From an uncultured Clostridium sp. (GTDB lineage: Bacteria; Bacillota; Clostridia; TANB77; CAG-508), in the NCBI GenBank assembly GCA_946497775.1, contig CAMMLS010000003.1:65072-99221 (forward strand): DNA of 34,150 nucleotides, written 5' to 3'. How positions within the stretch are numbered: the first letter of the stretch is position 1; the number at the start of each line of letters is the position of its first letter. Of this stretch, positions 26,312 to 34,025 are shown piece after piece. The translations under genes and the position numbers were made by a program. A model generated the notes under the pieces. That model saw only the letters and a list, made by a program, of their open reading frames with translations. It was not told the origin of the DNA and did not search any database.

Positions 26312-26608
26312 CTACATAGGAATAATTAATTTTTGTCCAACATATAATGCAGATGAGTTTAAATTGTTAATATTTTTTAAATCCTTTATAACTTCTCTAA
26401 TATCTTTATCCTGATAATATGTATTTATGACTAGTTCATTATTGGCTATTGACCATAATGTATCTCCACTCGCTACATATAGGTCTTTATATTGTGGCTC
26501 TCCATGTGATAATGATACATTATTACCTAAAATTAATATTACAAATAATATTAAAGATATAATTAGACTAATTCCTCTTATGAATTTTTTTATATTAACA
26601 ATTTTCAT
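26312..26608 (-). CDS. LysM-domain protein, YneA-like SOS cell-division inhibitor
   Basis: 98 aa. The ATG at 26608 is chosen for its AAAGGAGG 8 bases upstream. A basic N-terminus and one membrane helix (GISLIISLILFVILILGN) are followed by a LysM domain (YVASGDTLWSIANNELV...LYVGQKLIIPM). Size and layout match YneA, the SOS-induced inhibitor of cell division in Bacillus. A LexA-type box sits between the -35 and -10 of its promoter, which supports the assignment beyond the LysM domain. It converges with the XerC-like gene. Confidence 0.82.
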   Translation of the reverse strand: MKIVNIKKFIRGISLIISLILFVILILGNNVSLSHGEPQYKDLYVASGDTLWSIANNELVINTYYQDKDIREVIKDLKNINNLNSSALYVGQKLIIPM

Positions 26609-26651
26609 TTGCATTTCCTCCTTTGCGAACAAATTTTCTCTTTATATTTTT

Positions 26652-26680
26652 ATTATAATGCAAACATTCGTTCTTGTCAA
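26652..26680 (-). promoter_or_regulatory. Promoter with LexA operator upstream of the YneA-like gene
   Basis: Minus strand: TTGACA (26680-26675), 17-base spacer, TATAAT (26657-26652). The spacer contains GAACGAATGTTT (26673-26662), fitting the Gram-positive LexA box GAAC-N4-GTTY. LexA bound there would block RNA polymerase directly. Confidence 0.8.
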
Positions 26681-26699
26681 TACCTTTGAAAAAAATCTT

Positions 26700-27248
26700 T
26701 TATAAAAGCATAGGTTGAATTTGTTTTTCATATAGTGCATGCTCAATTGTAGGAATTAAATATTCTATATCAAATGATAATGCATATGGTTTTGTTATTG
26801 GATTATTCTGTCTTACAGGTACAAAATAAAAATGTTTTCTATTTAATAATACTCCTATATTTACAGCATTTACGGATAGTGCATTATTAGCTGATAATGC
26901 AATAACTATATTTTTTTCGTTTTTCAAGTTTGATTGAATTGCTACTGTACCAGGTGTGTCTTCTATATTATTAGCTAATTTAGCTATTGTATTTCCATTA
27001 CACGGAGCAACTACAATAATATCTGTAACTACATTTAAAGCCTCCTCAATAGAACTTATTGGCTCATTAGACGTAATTAATTTTATTTCTTCTATAAATT
27101 TATTTATTTTTTCATTTTTAGTGTTTATTGAAATAATAGGTAGTATTTTTGCCCCTCTTTTTACTAATTGTTTAATTTTAGGTATAATTTTTTGAAAATT
27201 ATAGAAAGAGTCTGTAATTATAAATCCTATTTTTTTGTCTTTTAACAT
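26700..27248 (-). CDS. spoVFB: Dipicolinate synthase subunit B
   Basis: 182 aa flavoprotein-like subunit. MLKDKKIGFIITDSFYNFQKIIPKIKQLVKRGAKILPIIS is the N-terminus. VVAPCNGNTIAKLANNIEDTPGTVAIQSNLKNEKNIVIALSANNALSVNAVNIGVLLNRKHFYFVPVRQNNP matches the DpaB core, and KQIQPMLL ends it. Together with subunit A it makes dipicolinate for the spore core. The gene for subunit A, normally just upstream, is not here: the upstream neighbour is a divergent O-antigen ligase. GAGGAGGGG precedes the ATG on the minus strand. Confidence 0.9.
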   Translation of the reverse strand: MLKDKKIGFIITDSFYNFQKIIPKIKQLVKRGAKILPIISINTKNEKINKFIEEIKLITSNEPISSIEEALNVVTDIIVVAPCNGNTIAKLANNIEDTPGTVAIQSNLKNEKNIVIALSANNALSVNAVNIGVLLNRKHFYFVPVRQNNPITKPYALSFDIEYLIPTIEHALYEKQIQPMLL

Positions 27249-27326
27249 ATTCCCCTCCTCTCTTTACTATTTTATGATGTTATGTTAATTAATGTCATTT
27301 AATATAAATAAATTTTAAAAATTGCC

Positions 27327-27355
27327 TTGATTTTATTAATTTATAATGATAATAT
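27327..27355 (+). promoter_or_regulatory. Promoter of the O-antigen ligase gene
   Basis: TTGATT (27327-27332), 17-base spacer, TAATAT (27350-27355). Confidence 0.6.
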
Positions 27356-27379
27356 AAACCAAACAAAGGAGAAGAAAAA

Positions 27380-28657
27380 ATGACAAATACAATCTTTAAT
27401 AAAGTATTATATATAATAATGTTTATTGTACCTGTTGCTACACTTCCAGCCGATATATTTCCTTTATATAACATAGTTAGATATGTTATACTATTAGGCT
27501 GTGGTATAACACTTTTTATAGCGTTATTTAAAAAAAGAAATGAATTAAAATTTGATAAAATAGATAAAACTTTGCTAGTGCTTTTAGTTATATTATTTAT
27601 TAGTACAATTTTTTCCATAAAACCTTTTGTATCAATTATTGGAACTGGTAACAGATTAGAAGGATTACTAATGTTTTGTGTATATATTTTAACATATTAC
27701 ACAGCAAAATATTATTTTGAATATAACGAAAAAATACGAAAATATTCTATATTTATAATAGTTTTTGTATGTATAATTGGTATTTTACAATACTATAATA
27801 TATTCCCAATATACCATATATTTAATATTAAACATTTATCTAGTTATTCTACATCTACTTTTGGAAATAGCAACTTTTTTGGTAGCTTTTTATCAATGGT
27901 TGTGCCCATTTTTATGGCGATATATATAAATAATTCTAAAAAAAGATATCTTTTTTTTAGTGGATTAACTTTTTTGGCATTAATAGCCAGTCTTGCAAGA
28001 AGTGCATGGGTAGGACTTGCCGTCGCAAGTATAATAGGATTAATATATGTTGTTAAAAATGCTAATAAATACATGTATATAAGGACTTTACATATAATAT
28101 GCCTATTTATAGTTATTTTTGCTTTCATATATAAATCACCTGAAATTTTTAGTATGTCTAATAAATTAAATTCGAAAATATTTCAAACAGGTACCGATAT
28201 ATATCAAACTATAGAAAATGGAGAATTAATAGATACTACTGGAAGTGGAAGAATTGGAATATGGAAAATGGCAATAAAACTTATTTCTTTTAATCCTTTA
28301 ATTGGTTTTGGTCCAGATACTTTTGCTTATGCAGGTGCATATTATTTGCCACAAGATATGTATAATTGTTGTAAAGCTAGTGGAGTTATTGCAGATAAAG
28401 CTCATAATGAGTATTTACAATATGCAGTTACAATTGGCATTCCTGGTTTATTTGTGTACTTATTATTTATATATAAAATATTAGAAAAACAAAAAGATAT
28501 TTTCACAAATAAAATAACTTTGCTTTTTTCAGTAGCTATTATTGCTTATTTAGTACAAGCATTCTTCAATATAAGTACAATCGGTGTTGCACCTATTTTT
28601 TGGCTATTGTTAGGATTAATACAAAATGATAAATTTAAATCAAAAATAAAAATATAA
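27380..28657 (+). CDS. O-antigen ligase/polymerase family membrane protein
   Basis: 425 aa with about ten to twelve membrane segments. The Wzy_C-type region reads LARSAWVGLAVASIIGLIYV, then an extracytoplasmic loop with TTGSGRIGIWKMAIKLISFNPLIGFGPDTFAYAG and DKAHNEYLQYAVTIGIPGLFVYLL; the Arg and His positions are typical of the family. Such proteins join or polymerise glycans on lipid carriers at the outer membrane face. No other polysaccharide genes are next to it, so the substrate is unknown. AAAGGAGAAG precedes the ATG. Confidence 0.88.
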   Translation: MTNTIFNKVLYIIMFIVPVATLPADIFPLYNIVRYVILLGCGITLFIALFKKRNELKFDKIDKTLLVLLVILFISTIFSIKPFVSIIGTGNRLEGLLMFCVYILTYYTAKYYFEYNEKIRKYSIFIIVFVCIIGILQYYNIFPIYHIFNIKHLSSYSTSTFGNSNFFGSFLSMVVPIFMAIYINNSKKRYLFFSGLTFLALIASLARSAWVGLAVASIIGLIYVVKNANKYMYIRTLHIICLFIVIFAFIYKSPEIFSMSNKLNSKIFQTGTDIYQTIENGELIDTTGSGRIGIWKMAIKLISFNPLIGFGPDTFAYAGAYYLPQDMYNCCKASGVIADKAHNEYLQYAVTIGIPGLFVYLLFIYKILEKQKDIFTNKITLLFSVAIIAYLVQAFFNISTIGVAPIFWLLLGLIQNDKFKSKIKI

Positions 28658-28659
28658 AA

Positions 28660-28706
28660 AATAGATTCAAGAGTAGGTATTTTTACCTACTCTTGAATCT
28701 ATTACT
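28660..28706. terminator. Bidirectional terminator between O-antigen ligase and superoxide dismutase
   Basis: ATAGATTCAAGAGTAGGTA, loop TTTT, TACCTACTCTTGAATCTAT: perfect 19-bp stem. The last codons of the dismutase gene lie inside it. Confidence 0.9.
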
Positions 28707-29270
28707 TACAACTTCCCAATTTATAATATTCCAAATTGCATTTATATAGCTTTCTCTATTTGTTTTATACTGTAAATAATATGAATGTTCCCACATGTCT
28801 AAAACTAATAATGGCTTACATCCCCACAAAGTTAAATCTTGATGTTTTTCACATTGCAAAATTTCTAATCTATTAAATTCTGGCACCCATACAAGTAAGC
28901 ACCATCCAGATGCTTCAACCGCTATACTTGCTGCTATGAATTGATTTTTAAATTTAGCATAACTTCCAAAATCATGTATTATCTGTTGCATTAATGTAAG
29001 ATTTGGAATATCTTTATGTGCAGGAGTTAAATTCTCAAAAAATAATTTATGCAAAATTGCTCCTGATCCAAAAAAGCTTAAATTCTTTTCTAAACATTTT
29101 ATATTACTAAAATCATTGTTATTTCTTGCTAAAATTAATTTTTCGTGTGTTTTATTTGTATTGTCTACATATCCCTTATATAGAACTTCATAATGAAGCT
29201 TTAAAGTTTCTTCTGAATAATATGGTTCTAAATCTGTTAAAGCGTATGGTAAGTCTATCATTTTTATCAT
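28683..29270 (-). CDS. Iron/manganese superoxide dismutase family protein
   Basis: 195 aa from the ATG at 29270, which follows AGAGGTGATT on the minus strand. The four metal ligands can be placed: His in LKLHYEVLYKGYVDN, His in GAILHKLFFENL, Asp and His in LLVLDMWEHSYYLQY. SIAVEASGWCLLVW and YINAIWNIINWEVVSNRF fit the C-terminal domain. It converts superoxide to peroxide and oxygen. HYE replaces the common HHxxH pattern in the first helix, as in the clostridial/Bacillus SodF-like branch. The family is certain; the metal used cannot be told. Confidence 0.88.
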   Translation of the reverse strand: MIKMIDLPYALTDLEPYYSEETLKLHYEVLYKGYVDNTNKTHEKLILARNNNDFSNIKCLEKNLSFFGSGAILHKLFFENLTPAHKDIPNLTLMQQIIHDFGSYAKFKNQFIAASIAVEASGWCLLVWVPEFNRLEILQCEKHQDLTLWGCKPLLVLDMWEHSYYLQYKTNRESYINAIWNIINWEVVSNRFKSR

Positions 29271-29322
29271 ACAATTAATCACCTCTAATTGTATGGTATG
29301 TAAGTATTATAAATTTATTCCT

Positions 29323-30386
29323 TTAATTTTCAGTTTTTGCCTCTAAAATAAATCCAGTAGCAATCGGTCTTGTTTTATGTGCACCTGTGCTATCTATTGG
29401 ATCATTAATTATTTCATTATTAACAACCATAGCACTAGATGTTCCCCCATCTAGATTTGCTGCATTATATGCTCCGTAATTTTCCATTATTTCGGTTAAA
29501 TCTCTCATATCTGCACCAGGTTTTGATATTGTTCTTCCGATCTAATACTAAAAATAGTACAATTCCATCTTGTCTTTGGCCTATTGCTGTTCTTGGGGCA
29601 TTTCCCCATCCGCCATTTCCTTTTATAAACGAAGATTTTCCGGTTTACAATTAAAAATGGGCCATGTGAAACTGCATCTCTTATTCCCATATCAACAGCT
29701 TCTTGTGTTGACATTTTACCTAAAAATAGTTTATTATCTTCTGTAAATCCAATTATTCCACCAGTCGAGTTTAAATAATTATAATCTGTTAGAACTTTAC
29801 CCTCTACAATTGTTGTTCCAAGTGGTGTTCCTCCACTACTGTTGTGGTTTGGGTCATCAAAACCTCCACCATTTATTGCTACAATAGCATTATTTTCTTC
29901 TGCCATTTTTGTTAAATATTGCCCAGATTTTCCTAAATTTTTTGTAGCAACTGCTCTTACACGTGAAGGGTCATAAATCACTGCTAAATATCCAGAATAT
30001 GTGTCTCCTTCTATTGGAATTATTTTATAGTCTGCATGTGTTGGATTTTCCAAAACTTGTCTTTCATATTCATTTGCATATGTTGGTTTTTCTTCTTCTA
30101 ATTCTACTACAATTGGTTCATTACTTATTAAATCCAAATTGGTATTTTCAGAAACTTCTATTACTTTATGTTTATCCATTACTTCTGCTATTGTTTCATC
30201 ACTATAAAACCATGTAGCTAAATATTGATGATTCATTGTAGTCATTGCAGTTGTAATTAACCACTCTCTAAATGTTGGAATTGGTCCATACATTAAAAAC
30301 AAAAAAGACACTATTCCTATAAAAAATAAAACACATAATATTATAATAACCTTCATTTTTTTAGTTATTCCTATAATTGCATTCAT
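29323..30386 (-). CDS. Phosphodiester glycosidase (NAGPA-domain) membrane protein (two CGGA +1 frameshifts)
   Basis: 353 aa after skipping two C (plus positions 29642 and 29539). One N-terminal membrane helix (VIIILCVLFFIGIVSFLFLMYG) is followed by a linker and a NAGPA/phosphodiester glycosidase domain: GDTYSGYLAVIYDPSRVRAVATKNLGKSGQYLTKMAEENNAIVAINGGGFDDP, GGIIGFTEDNKLFLG and VSHGPFLIVNGK. GNGGWGNAPRTAIGQRQDGIVLFLVLDGRT and YGAYNAANLDGGTSSAMVVN complete it. Such enzymes remove sugar caps from phosphodiester-linked glycans in mammals; bacterial ones are linked to cell-wall or exopolysaccharide metabolism. Read literally, the sequence breaks after VNRK and again after VLDR. Both breaks are CGGA, and both repairs give the family's glycine. 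Its promoter is consensus and GGAGGAA precedes the ATG. Confidence 0.9.
29536..29539 (-). other. CGGA +1 frameshift site (VLDGRT of NAGPA protein)
   Basis: Minus-strand codons TTA GAT CGG AAG. Omitting the C (plus position 29539) gives TTA GAT GGA AGA ACA, i.e. L-D-G-R-T. Confidence 0.88.
29639..29642 (-). other. CGGA +1 frameshift site (LIVNGK of NAGPA protein)
   Basis: Minus-strand codons GTA AAC CGG AAA. Omitting the C (plus position 29642) gives GTA AAC GGA AAA TCT, i.e. V-N-G-K-S, and opens the frame through GNGGWGNAPRTAIGQ. Confidence 0.88.
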
Positions 30387-30409
30387 TTTATTCCTCCTCA
30401 GACTAAAAT

Positions 30410-30438
30410 ATTATACAATATAGTAAGACATAAATCAA
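30410..30438 (-). promoter_or_regulatory. Promoter of the NAGPA gene
   Basis: Minus strand: TTGATT (30438-30433), 17-base spacer, TATAAT (30415-30410). Confidence 0.75.
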
Positions 30439-30451
30439 CAAATTTTTTATC

Positions 30452-30480
30452 TTGAACTCTTAATGAAATGATTATATAAT
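30452..30480 (+). promoter_or_regulatory. Promoter of the pseudouridine synthase gene
   Basis: TTGAAC (30452-30457), 17-base spacer, TATAAT (30475-30480). Confidence 0.75.
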
Positions 30481-30500
30481 AATATTATTGAGGTGCTAAT

Positions 30501-31392
30501 ATGGTATTAAAATATGAAATAAAAAACAATGAATATTCTACTCTAAGGCAAGTGCTAAAAAACAAATGGAATATTTCAGGTAGATTAATTACAAAACTTA
30601 AAAAAGCCAAATCTATATATATTAATGGGAGTAATAATGTATATTTAGATTATCCATTAAATTCTAATGATATAATAGCAGTACAAATCGACTTTAAGGA
30701 AAAATCCGAAAACATTGTTGAAACCAAAATTGATTTAGATATAATTTATGAGGATGAATATTATATAGTAATAAATAAACCTGCTAACATGCCAGTTCAT
30801 CCATCTTGCTCACATTATACAGATAGTTTATCCAATGGTGTTCAATATTATTATAATAAAAATAATATACAAACAAAAATAAGACCAGTAAATAGAATAG
30901 ATAAAGATACCTCCGGTATTGTTATATTTGCCAAAAATGAATATATACAAGAATGTTTAATTGCTCAAATGAAAAATAAAACATTTGAAAAAACATATAT
31001 TGCAATATTGCAAGGAAATTTGCAGCAAAATTCTGGTACAATAAATGCTCCAATATCAAGAAAAGAGAATAGCATTATAGAAAGGTGCATAAATCAAGAA
31101 AGCGGAGAAATTGCTATAACTCACTTTAAACTAATAGAAAATAAAGAAAATTATTGCATTGTAGAATTTAAATTAGAGACTCGGAAGAACTCATCAAATA
31201 CGTGTACACTCAAAATATATTGGTCATCCAATACTAGGAGATACTTTATACAATGAGACATCGCCCCTAATTTCAAGGCAAGCGCTTCACTCATATAAAG
31301 TAAAATTTATTCACCCAATAACCGGCAAAGCTGCTCAGTATATTGCTCCTATTCCAAGAGATATGCAAAATATAATAAAGGATGTAATTTAA
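30501..31392 (+). CDS. RluA-family pseudouridine synthase (one CGGA +1 frameshift)
   Basis: 296 aa with C31182 skipped. An S4-like N-terminal domain (LRQVLKNKWNISGRLITKLKKAKSIYING) is followed by the RluA catalytic domain: IIYEDEYYIVINKPANMPVHPS, then RPVNRIDKDTSGIVIFAKN, which contains the catalytic Asp (R-x-D-x-x-T-S-G). KTYIAILQG follows, then [26 protein letters not shown]. Isomerises uridines in rRNA or tRNA. Without the shift the protein ends LETRKNSSNTCTLKIYWSSNTRRYFIQ, losing the invariant GRTHQIR block and the C-terminal third (LISRQALHSYKVKFIHPITGK). The true stop is at 31390-31392. Confidence 0.95.
31182..31185 (+). other. CGGA +1 frameshift site (ETGRTHQIR of pseudouridine synthase)
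   Basis: In-frame codons GAG ACT CGG AAG. Omitting C31182 gives GAG ACT GGA AGA ACT CAT CAA ATA CGT, i.e. E-T-G-R-T-H-Q-I-R, an invariant family motif. Confidence 0.92.
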
Positions 31393-31411
31393 ACTATTAC
31401 ATCCTTTATTA
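31378..31411. terminator. Terminator between the pseudouridine synthase and the Ig-like gene
   Basis: AAAGGATGTAAT, short loop, ATTACATCCTTT, followed by ATT. It can serve both converging genes. Confidence 0.8.
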
Positions 31412-31413
31412 CA

Positions 31414-31965
31414 TTATTCAATTGTAAACTCTACACCAAATAAATTTTTTTCATAATCATGTTCTGTTGGAACTGCCGTCATTAATAATAAGTATGTTCC
31501 GTTATTTAGTTCTCCATAGAGTTCATCCCAATTAATTTCTTTTTCAGTATTTTTTTCATATGTAGGAACATGCCCAAGTTCATTAGAAGAAGCCATATAA
31601 TCTAGCGGTTTAACTGCTTTCCACTTTCCATCTATCTGTATATATAGATAGAAATCTTTACCATAATGTGTGTATGGTATAATATTATTATCTGTTATAA
31701 TTACGGTTACTCCCTTTCTAGTTAGTGTTCCTTCTTTAACTACGGCGGAAACTTTATCTATGCTTCTTTCTGTATCTTCTTTATGGTTTTCGTTATAGTT
31801 TATATTATTAATTGGTTTTAATATGTTTTTATTAATATTATTTATACCATTATAAGAGTTTAAAATATTTTTATTATCATTATCTATTTCCTTAAAATTA
31901 AATAATAATATTCCTAGAATAATTCCAATTAATAGTACAATGACAATAATTATTAGTTTTTTCAT
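31414..31965 (-). CDS. Membrane-anchored Ig-like domain protein, copy 1
   Basis: 183 aa. The N-terminal membrane anchor (KLIIIVIVLLIGIILGILLFNF) is followed by an Asn-rich linker and a beta-rich domain from about residue 70: RSIDKVSAVVKEGTLTRKGVTVIITDNN...YLYIQIDGKWKAVKPL...INWDELYGELNNGTYLLLM...LFGVEFTIE. It resembles the small bacterial Ig-like domain of Firmicute surface proteins (Big_14-like); that name is from memory of the pattern. A paralogue lies at 33307. The start is only 32 bases after the protease stop, so the two are probably co-transcribed. Confidence 0.7.
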   Translation of the reverse strand: MKKLIIIVIVLLIGIILGILLFNFKEIDNDNKNILNSYNGINNINKNILKPINNINYNENHKEDTERSIDKVSAVVKEGTLTRKGVTVIITDNNIIPYTHYGKDFYLYIQIDGKWKAVKPLDYMASSNELGHVPTYEKNTEKEINWDELYGELNNGTYLLLMTAVPTEHDYEKNLFGVEFTIE

Positions 31966-31997
31966 TTTTCCTCCTCGTAATTTCTATGATGAGAATG

Positions 31998-32969
31998 TTA
32001 CCTATATGTTCTTATTACGTCTATGATGGTTTGAGTAATTCTTACACCTATATATGTATTTGGTCTATATTTATAATTTCCTTTTGCTATTCCAATAATT
32101 GTACCTGTATCTGCGGTTGTAGTTATTGGTCCGCCACTCATTCCATCTGCTAATGGTGTTGTCATATCAAATTTTCCACTAAAAGTCGTTTTGATTCTTC
32201 CTAATGTATAATATTGATCATATGAATCTCCATATTCGTCAGGATAACCAACAGCCCTAACTTCAAGATTATTCATTTCAGCTTCAGTTCCATATGCTAC
32301 TGCGCCAAAATATCCCATTTTATTTCCTAAATCTTCTTGTAAAATACACAAACACCAATCATCTTCATCACTATGAGAATTTAACCAATTAGAAGAATAA
32401 ATAATTTTAGACCAACCTGCTTGCATGCCTGGTTCATAAACATCTTTATTATTAAAGCCTGGATAAGCTATCCACTCAGCATATATGCTGTTATCTTTTT
32501 CATTCATAACACAATGTGCGTTTGTTAAGAGTAAATTAGGCCCGATTAAAAATCCACTTCCATTTCCCCCATTAGATCCTACTCTACATATAGCAGTATT
32601 GGGAAACGCATTTATTTCTGAAATCAAATGAAAATCTGAACTGCTTGCATTAGGAGCTATATCATATTCACCATTATTAATTTCTAAATTTGAATTGGGA
32701 ATATATGCAGGAAGTCTATTTAATTGAATGTTATTATTACTATATGTCATAATTATATTTTGTCTTATTTGTTCCATATCAATCTCCGTAGTCTCTCCTG
32801 TTTCGGCATCATACATCAAGATTTTTTCTTCTTGTACTACTTCTTCCACTGTTTGGTTTTCAGTAATCTCTTCTGTTGTTGCACTAACACTAAAAATTGA
32901 AATACTTAATGAAAACATTAAAATAATCAAAAGTGTAGTGACTAACTTAAAAACGAAATTATTTTTCAT
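31998..32969 (-). CDS. Secreted V8-like serine protease
   Basis: 323 aa. Signal peptide (FKLVTTLLIILMFSLSISIFSVSA) followed by an acidic pro-region of about 90 residues. The trypsin-fold domain begins near AICRVGSNGGNGSGFLIGPNLLLTNAHCV. The catalytic triad is placed at His in TNAHC, Asp in HSDEDDWCLCIL and Ser in DGMSGGP. The overall pattern fits glutamyl endopeptidase/V8-type proteases. AAGGAGGAATTATT precedes the ATG. The flanking Ig-like paralogues suggest a small surface or secreted module. Confidence 0.9.
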   Translation of the reverse strand: MKNNFVFKLVTTLLIILMFSLSISIFSVSATTEEITENQTVEEVVQEEKILMYDAETGETTEIDMEQIRQNIIMTYSNNNIQLNRLPAYIPNSNLEINNGEYDIAPNASSSDFHLISEINAFPNTAICRVGSNGGNGSGFLIGPNLLLTNAHCVMNEKDNSIYAEWIAYPGFNNKDVYEPGMQAGWSKIIYSSNWLNSHSDEDDWCLCILQEDLGNKMGYFGAVAYGTEAEMNNLEVRAVGYPDEYGDSYDQYYTLGRIKTTFSGKFDMTTPLADGMSGGPITTTADTGTIIGIAKGNYKYRPNTYIGVRITQTIIDVIRTYR

Positions 32970-33270
32970 AATAATTCCTCCTTTATTAAATATTTTTTAA
33001 GTTTTAAAAGGACACCGGTAACCTTTTTTTACTAAATTAATAATAAATTTATAGAATTTGGAACAACACTATATATTTTTTTAGTTAGCATAAAATCCCC
33101 TTAATATTAGTTTTGCCATTTTATGTCGTTTTTTCAAAGAGAATAATATCACATGGTTAAGTTTAAGTCAATATAAAACCCGAAAAATGTTCCAGTTTTT
33201 TCCACCATCTTTCGACTTTTTACGACAATTATAACTACCTATAAAACTCGGTGACTCAGTAATAAATGAT
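32970..33270. other. Intergenic region upstream of the protease gene
   Basis: No ORF. Holds the protease leader with its ribosome binding site and AT-rich sequence. A short GGTTACCGGTGTCC stretch sits near 33010-33024 on the minus strand. I see no convincing promoter or RNA family. Confidence 0.4.
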
Positions 33271-33300
33271 GTAATATAAATTATCACATCATTTATTATA
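33262..33300 (-). terminator. Terminator of Ig-like copy 2
   Basis: AATGATGTAATATA...ATTATCACATCATTT forms a stem resembling the terminator of copy 1 in sequence and position. Confidence 0.65.
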
Positions 33301-33306
33301 TTTACA

Positions 33307-33897
33307 TTATTCAATTGTAAACTCTACACCAAATAAATTTTTTTCATAATCATGTTCTGTTGGAACTGACATTAATAATAAATATTCACCATTATCTAAT
33401 TCGCCATATAATCCAGTCCAATTTATTTTTTGTTCCTTAATTCTTTCAAATGTAGGAATAGTTGCAATTTCGCTTGGAGAATAAAAATAATTTACTATTC
33501 TATATGGTTTCCACTCATTATTTTTCTTTATATATAAATAAAAGTCATCTGCATAATCTGCATAAGGTGGATTATTGTCGTCTGTTATAATTACTGTTAC
33601 ACCCTTTCTAGTTAGTGTTCCTTCTTTAATTACTGCTGAAACTTTATCTACACTTCTTACTATATTGGGGGAAAAGTATTTTTCTAAATAATTATCTATA
33701 TCATTATTAGGTATGTTATCTTCGGGCTCTGTTATATTTGATGAGACATTTACCAATGTATTATTAGCTACTGCAATATAATTTTCTAATCTATTCATAT
33801 TTCTATTTTCATCATATATTTCGACCAATCTAAATATAATTATTCCTAATAGCACTCCAACTAATAATGCAATCCAAAAAATAGTTGATTTTTTCAT
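33307..33897 (-). CDS. Membrane-anchored Ig-like domain protein, copy 2
   Basis: 196 aa. The N-terminal membrane helix (FWIALLVGVLLGIIIFRLVEIY) is followed by a linker and the same domain as copy 1: RSVDKVSAVIKEGTLTRKGVTVIITDDN...INWTGLYGELDNGEYLLLMSVPTEHDYEKNLFGVEFTIE. The last 60 or so coding bases are identical to copy 1, while linkers and middle parts differ, so the duplication is either recent or homogenised at its 3' end. Function unknown. Confidence 0.7.
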   Translation of the reverse strand: MKKSTIFWIALLVGVLLGIIIFRLVEIYDENRNMNRLENYIAVANNTLVNVSSNITEPEDNIPNNDIDNYLEKYFSPNIVRSVDKVSAVIKEGTLTRKGVTVIITDDNNPPYADYADDFYLYIKKNNEWKPYRIVNYFYSPSEIATIPTFERIKEQKINWTGLYGELDNGEYLLLMSVPTEHDYEKNLFGVEFTIE

Positions 33898-33979
33898 ATT
33901 TTATTTTCCTTTTTTATAAGTTTAAGTTTTACCTTATGATGATAATATCATATTAATTATATAAATGCAATATAAAATT

Positions 33980-34014
33980 AAAGACCAATGCAAGGCGTCT
34001 CCTTGTATTGGTCA
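33980..34014 (-). terminator. Terminator of rnpB
   Basis: GACCAATGCAAGG, loop CGTCT, CCTTGTATTGGTC (13-bp stem, read on either strand), then T-rich on the minus strand. Confidence 0.8.
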
Positions 34015-34025
34015 TGTAATATAAG

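Noticed and set aside
443..31185. Treating the eight frameshifts as seven pseudogenes
   Set aside because: Every lesion is the same motif in the same codon phase, each repair restores a conserved glycine, and the genes show no stop codons or other decay.
443..31185. Treating the eight frameshifts as ordinary sequencing errors
   Set aside because: Random or homopolymer errors would vary in type and phase; none falls in the many A and T runs. A motif-specific basecalling artefact cannot be fully excluded without reads, so it is kept as the main alternative.
32160..32176. TCATATCAAATTTT resembling the repeat end
   Set aside because: Lies within the protease coding sequence and matches only about 10 AT-rich bases.
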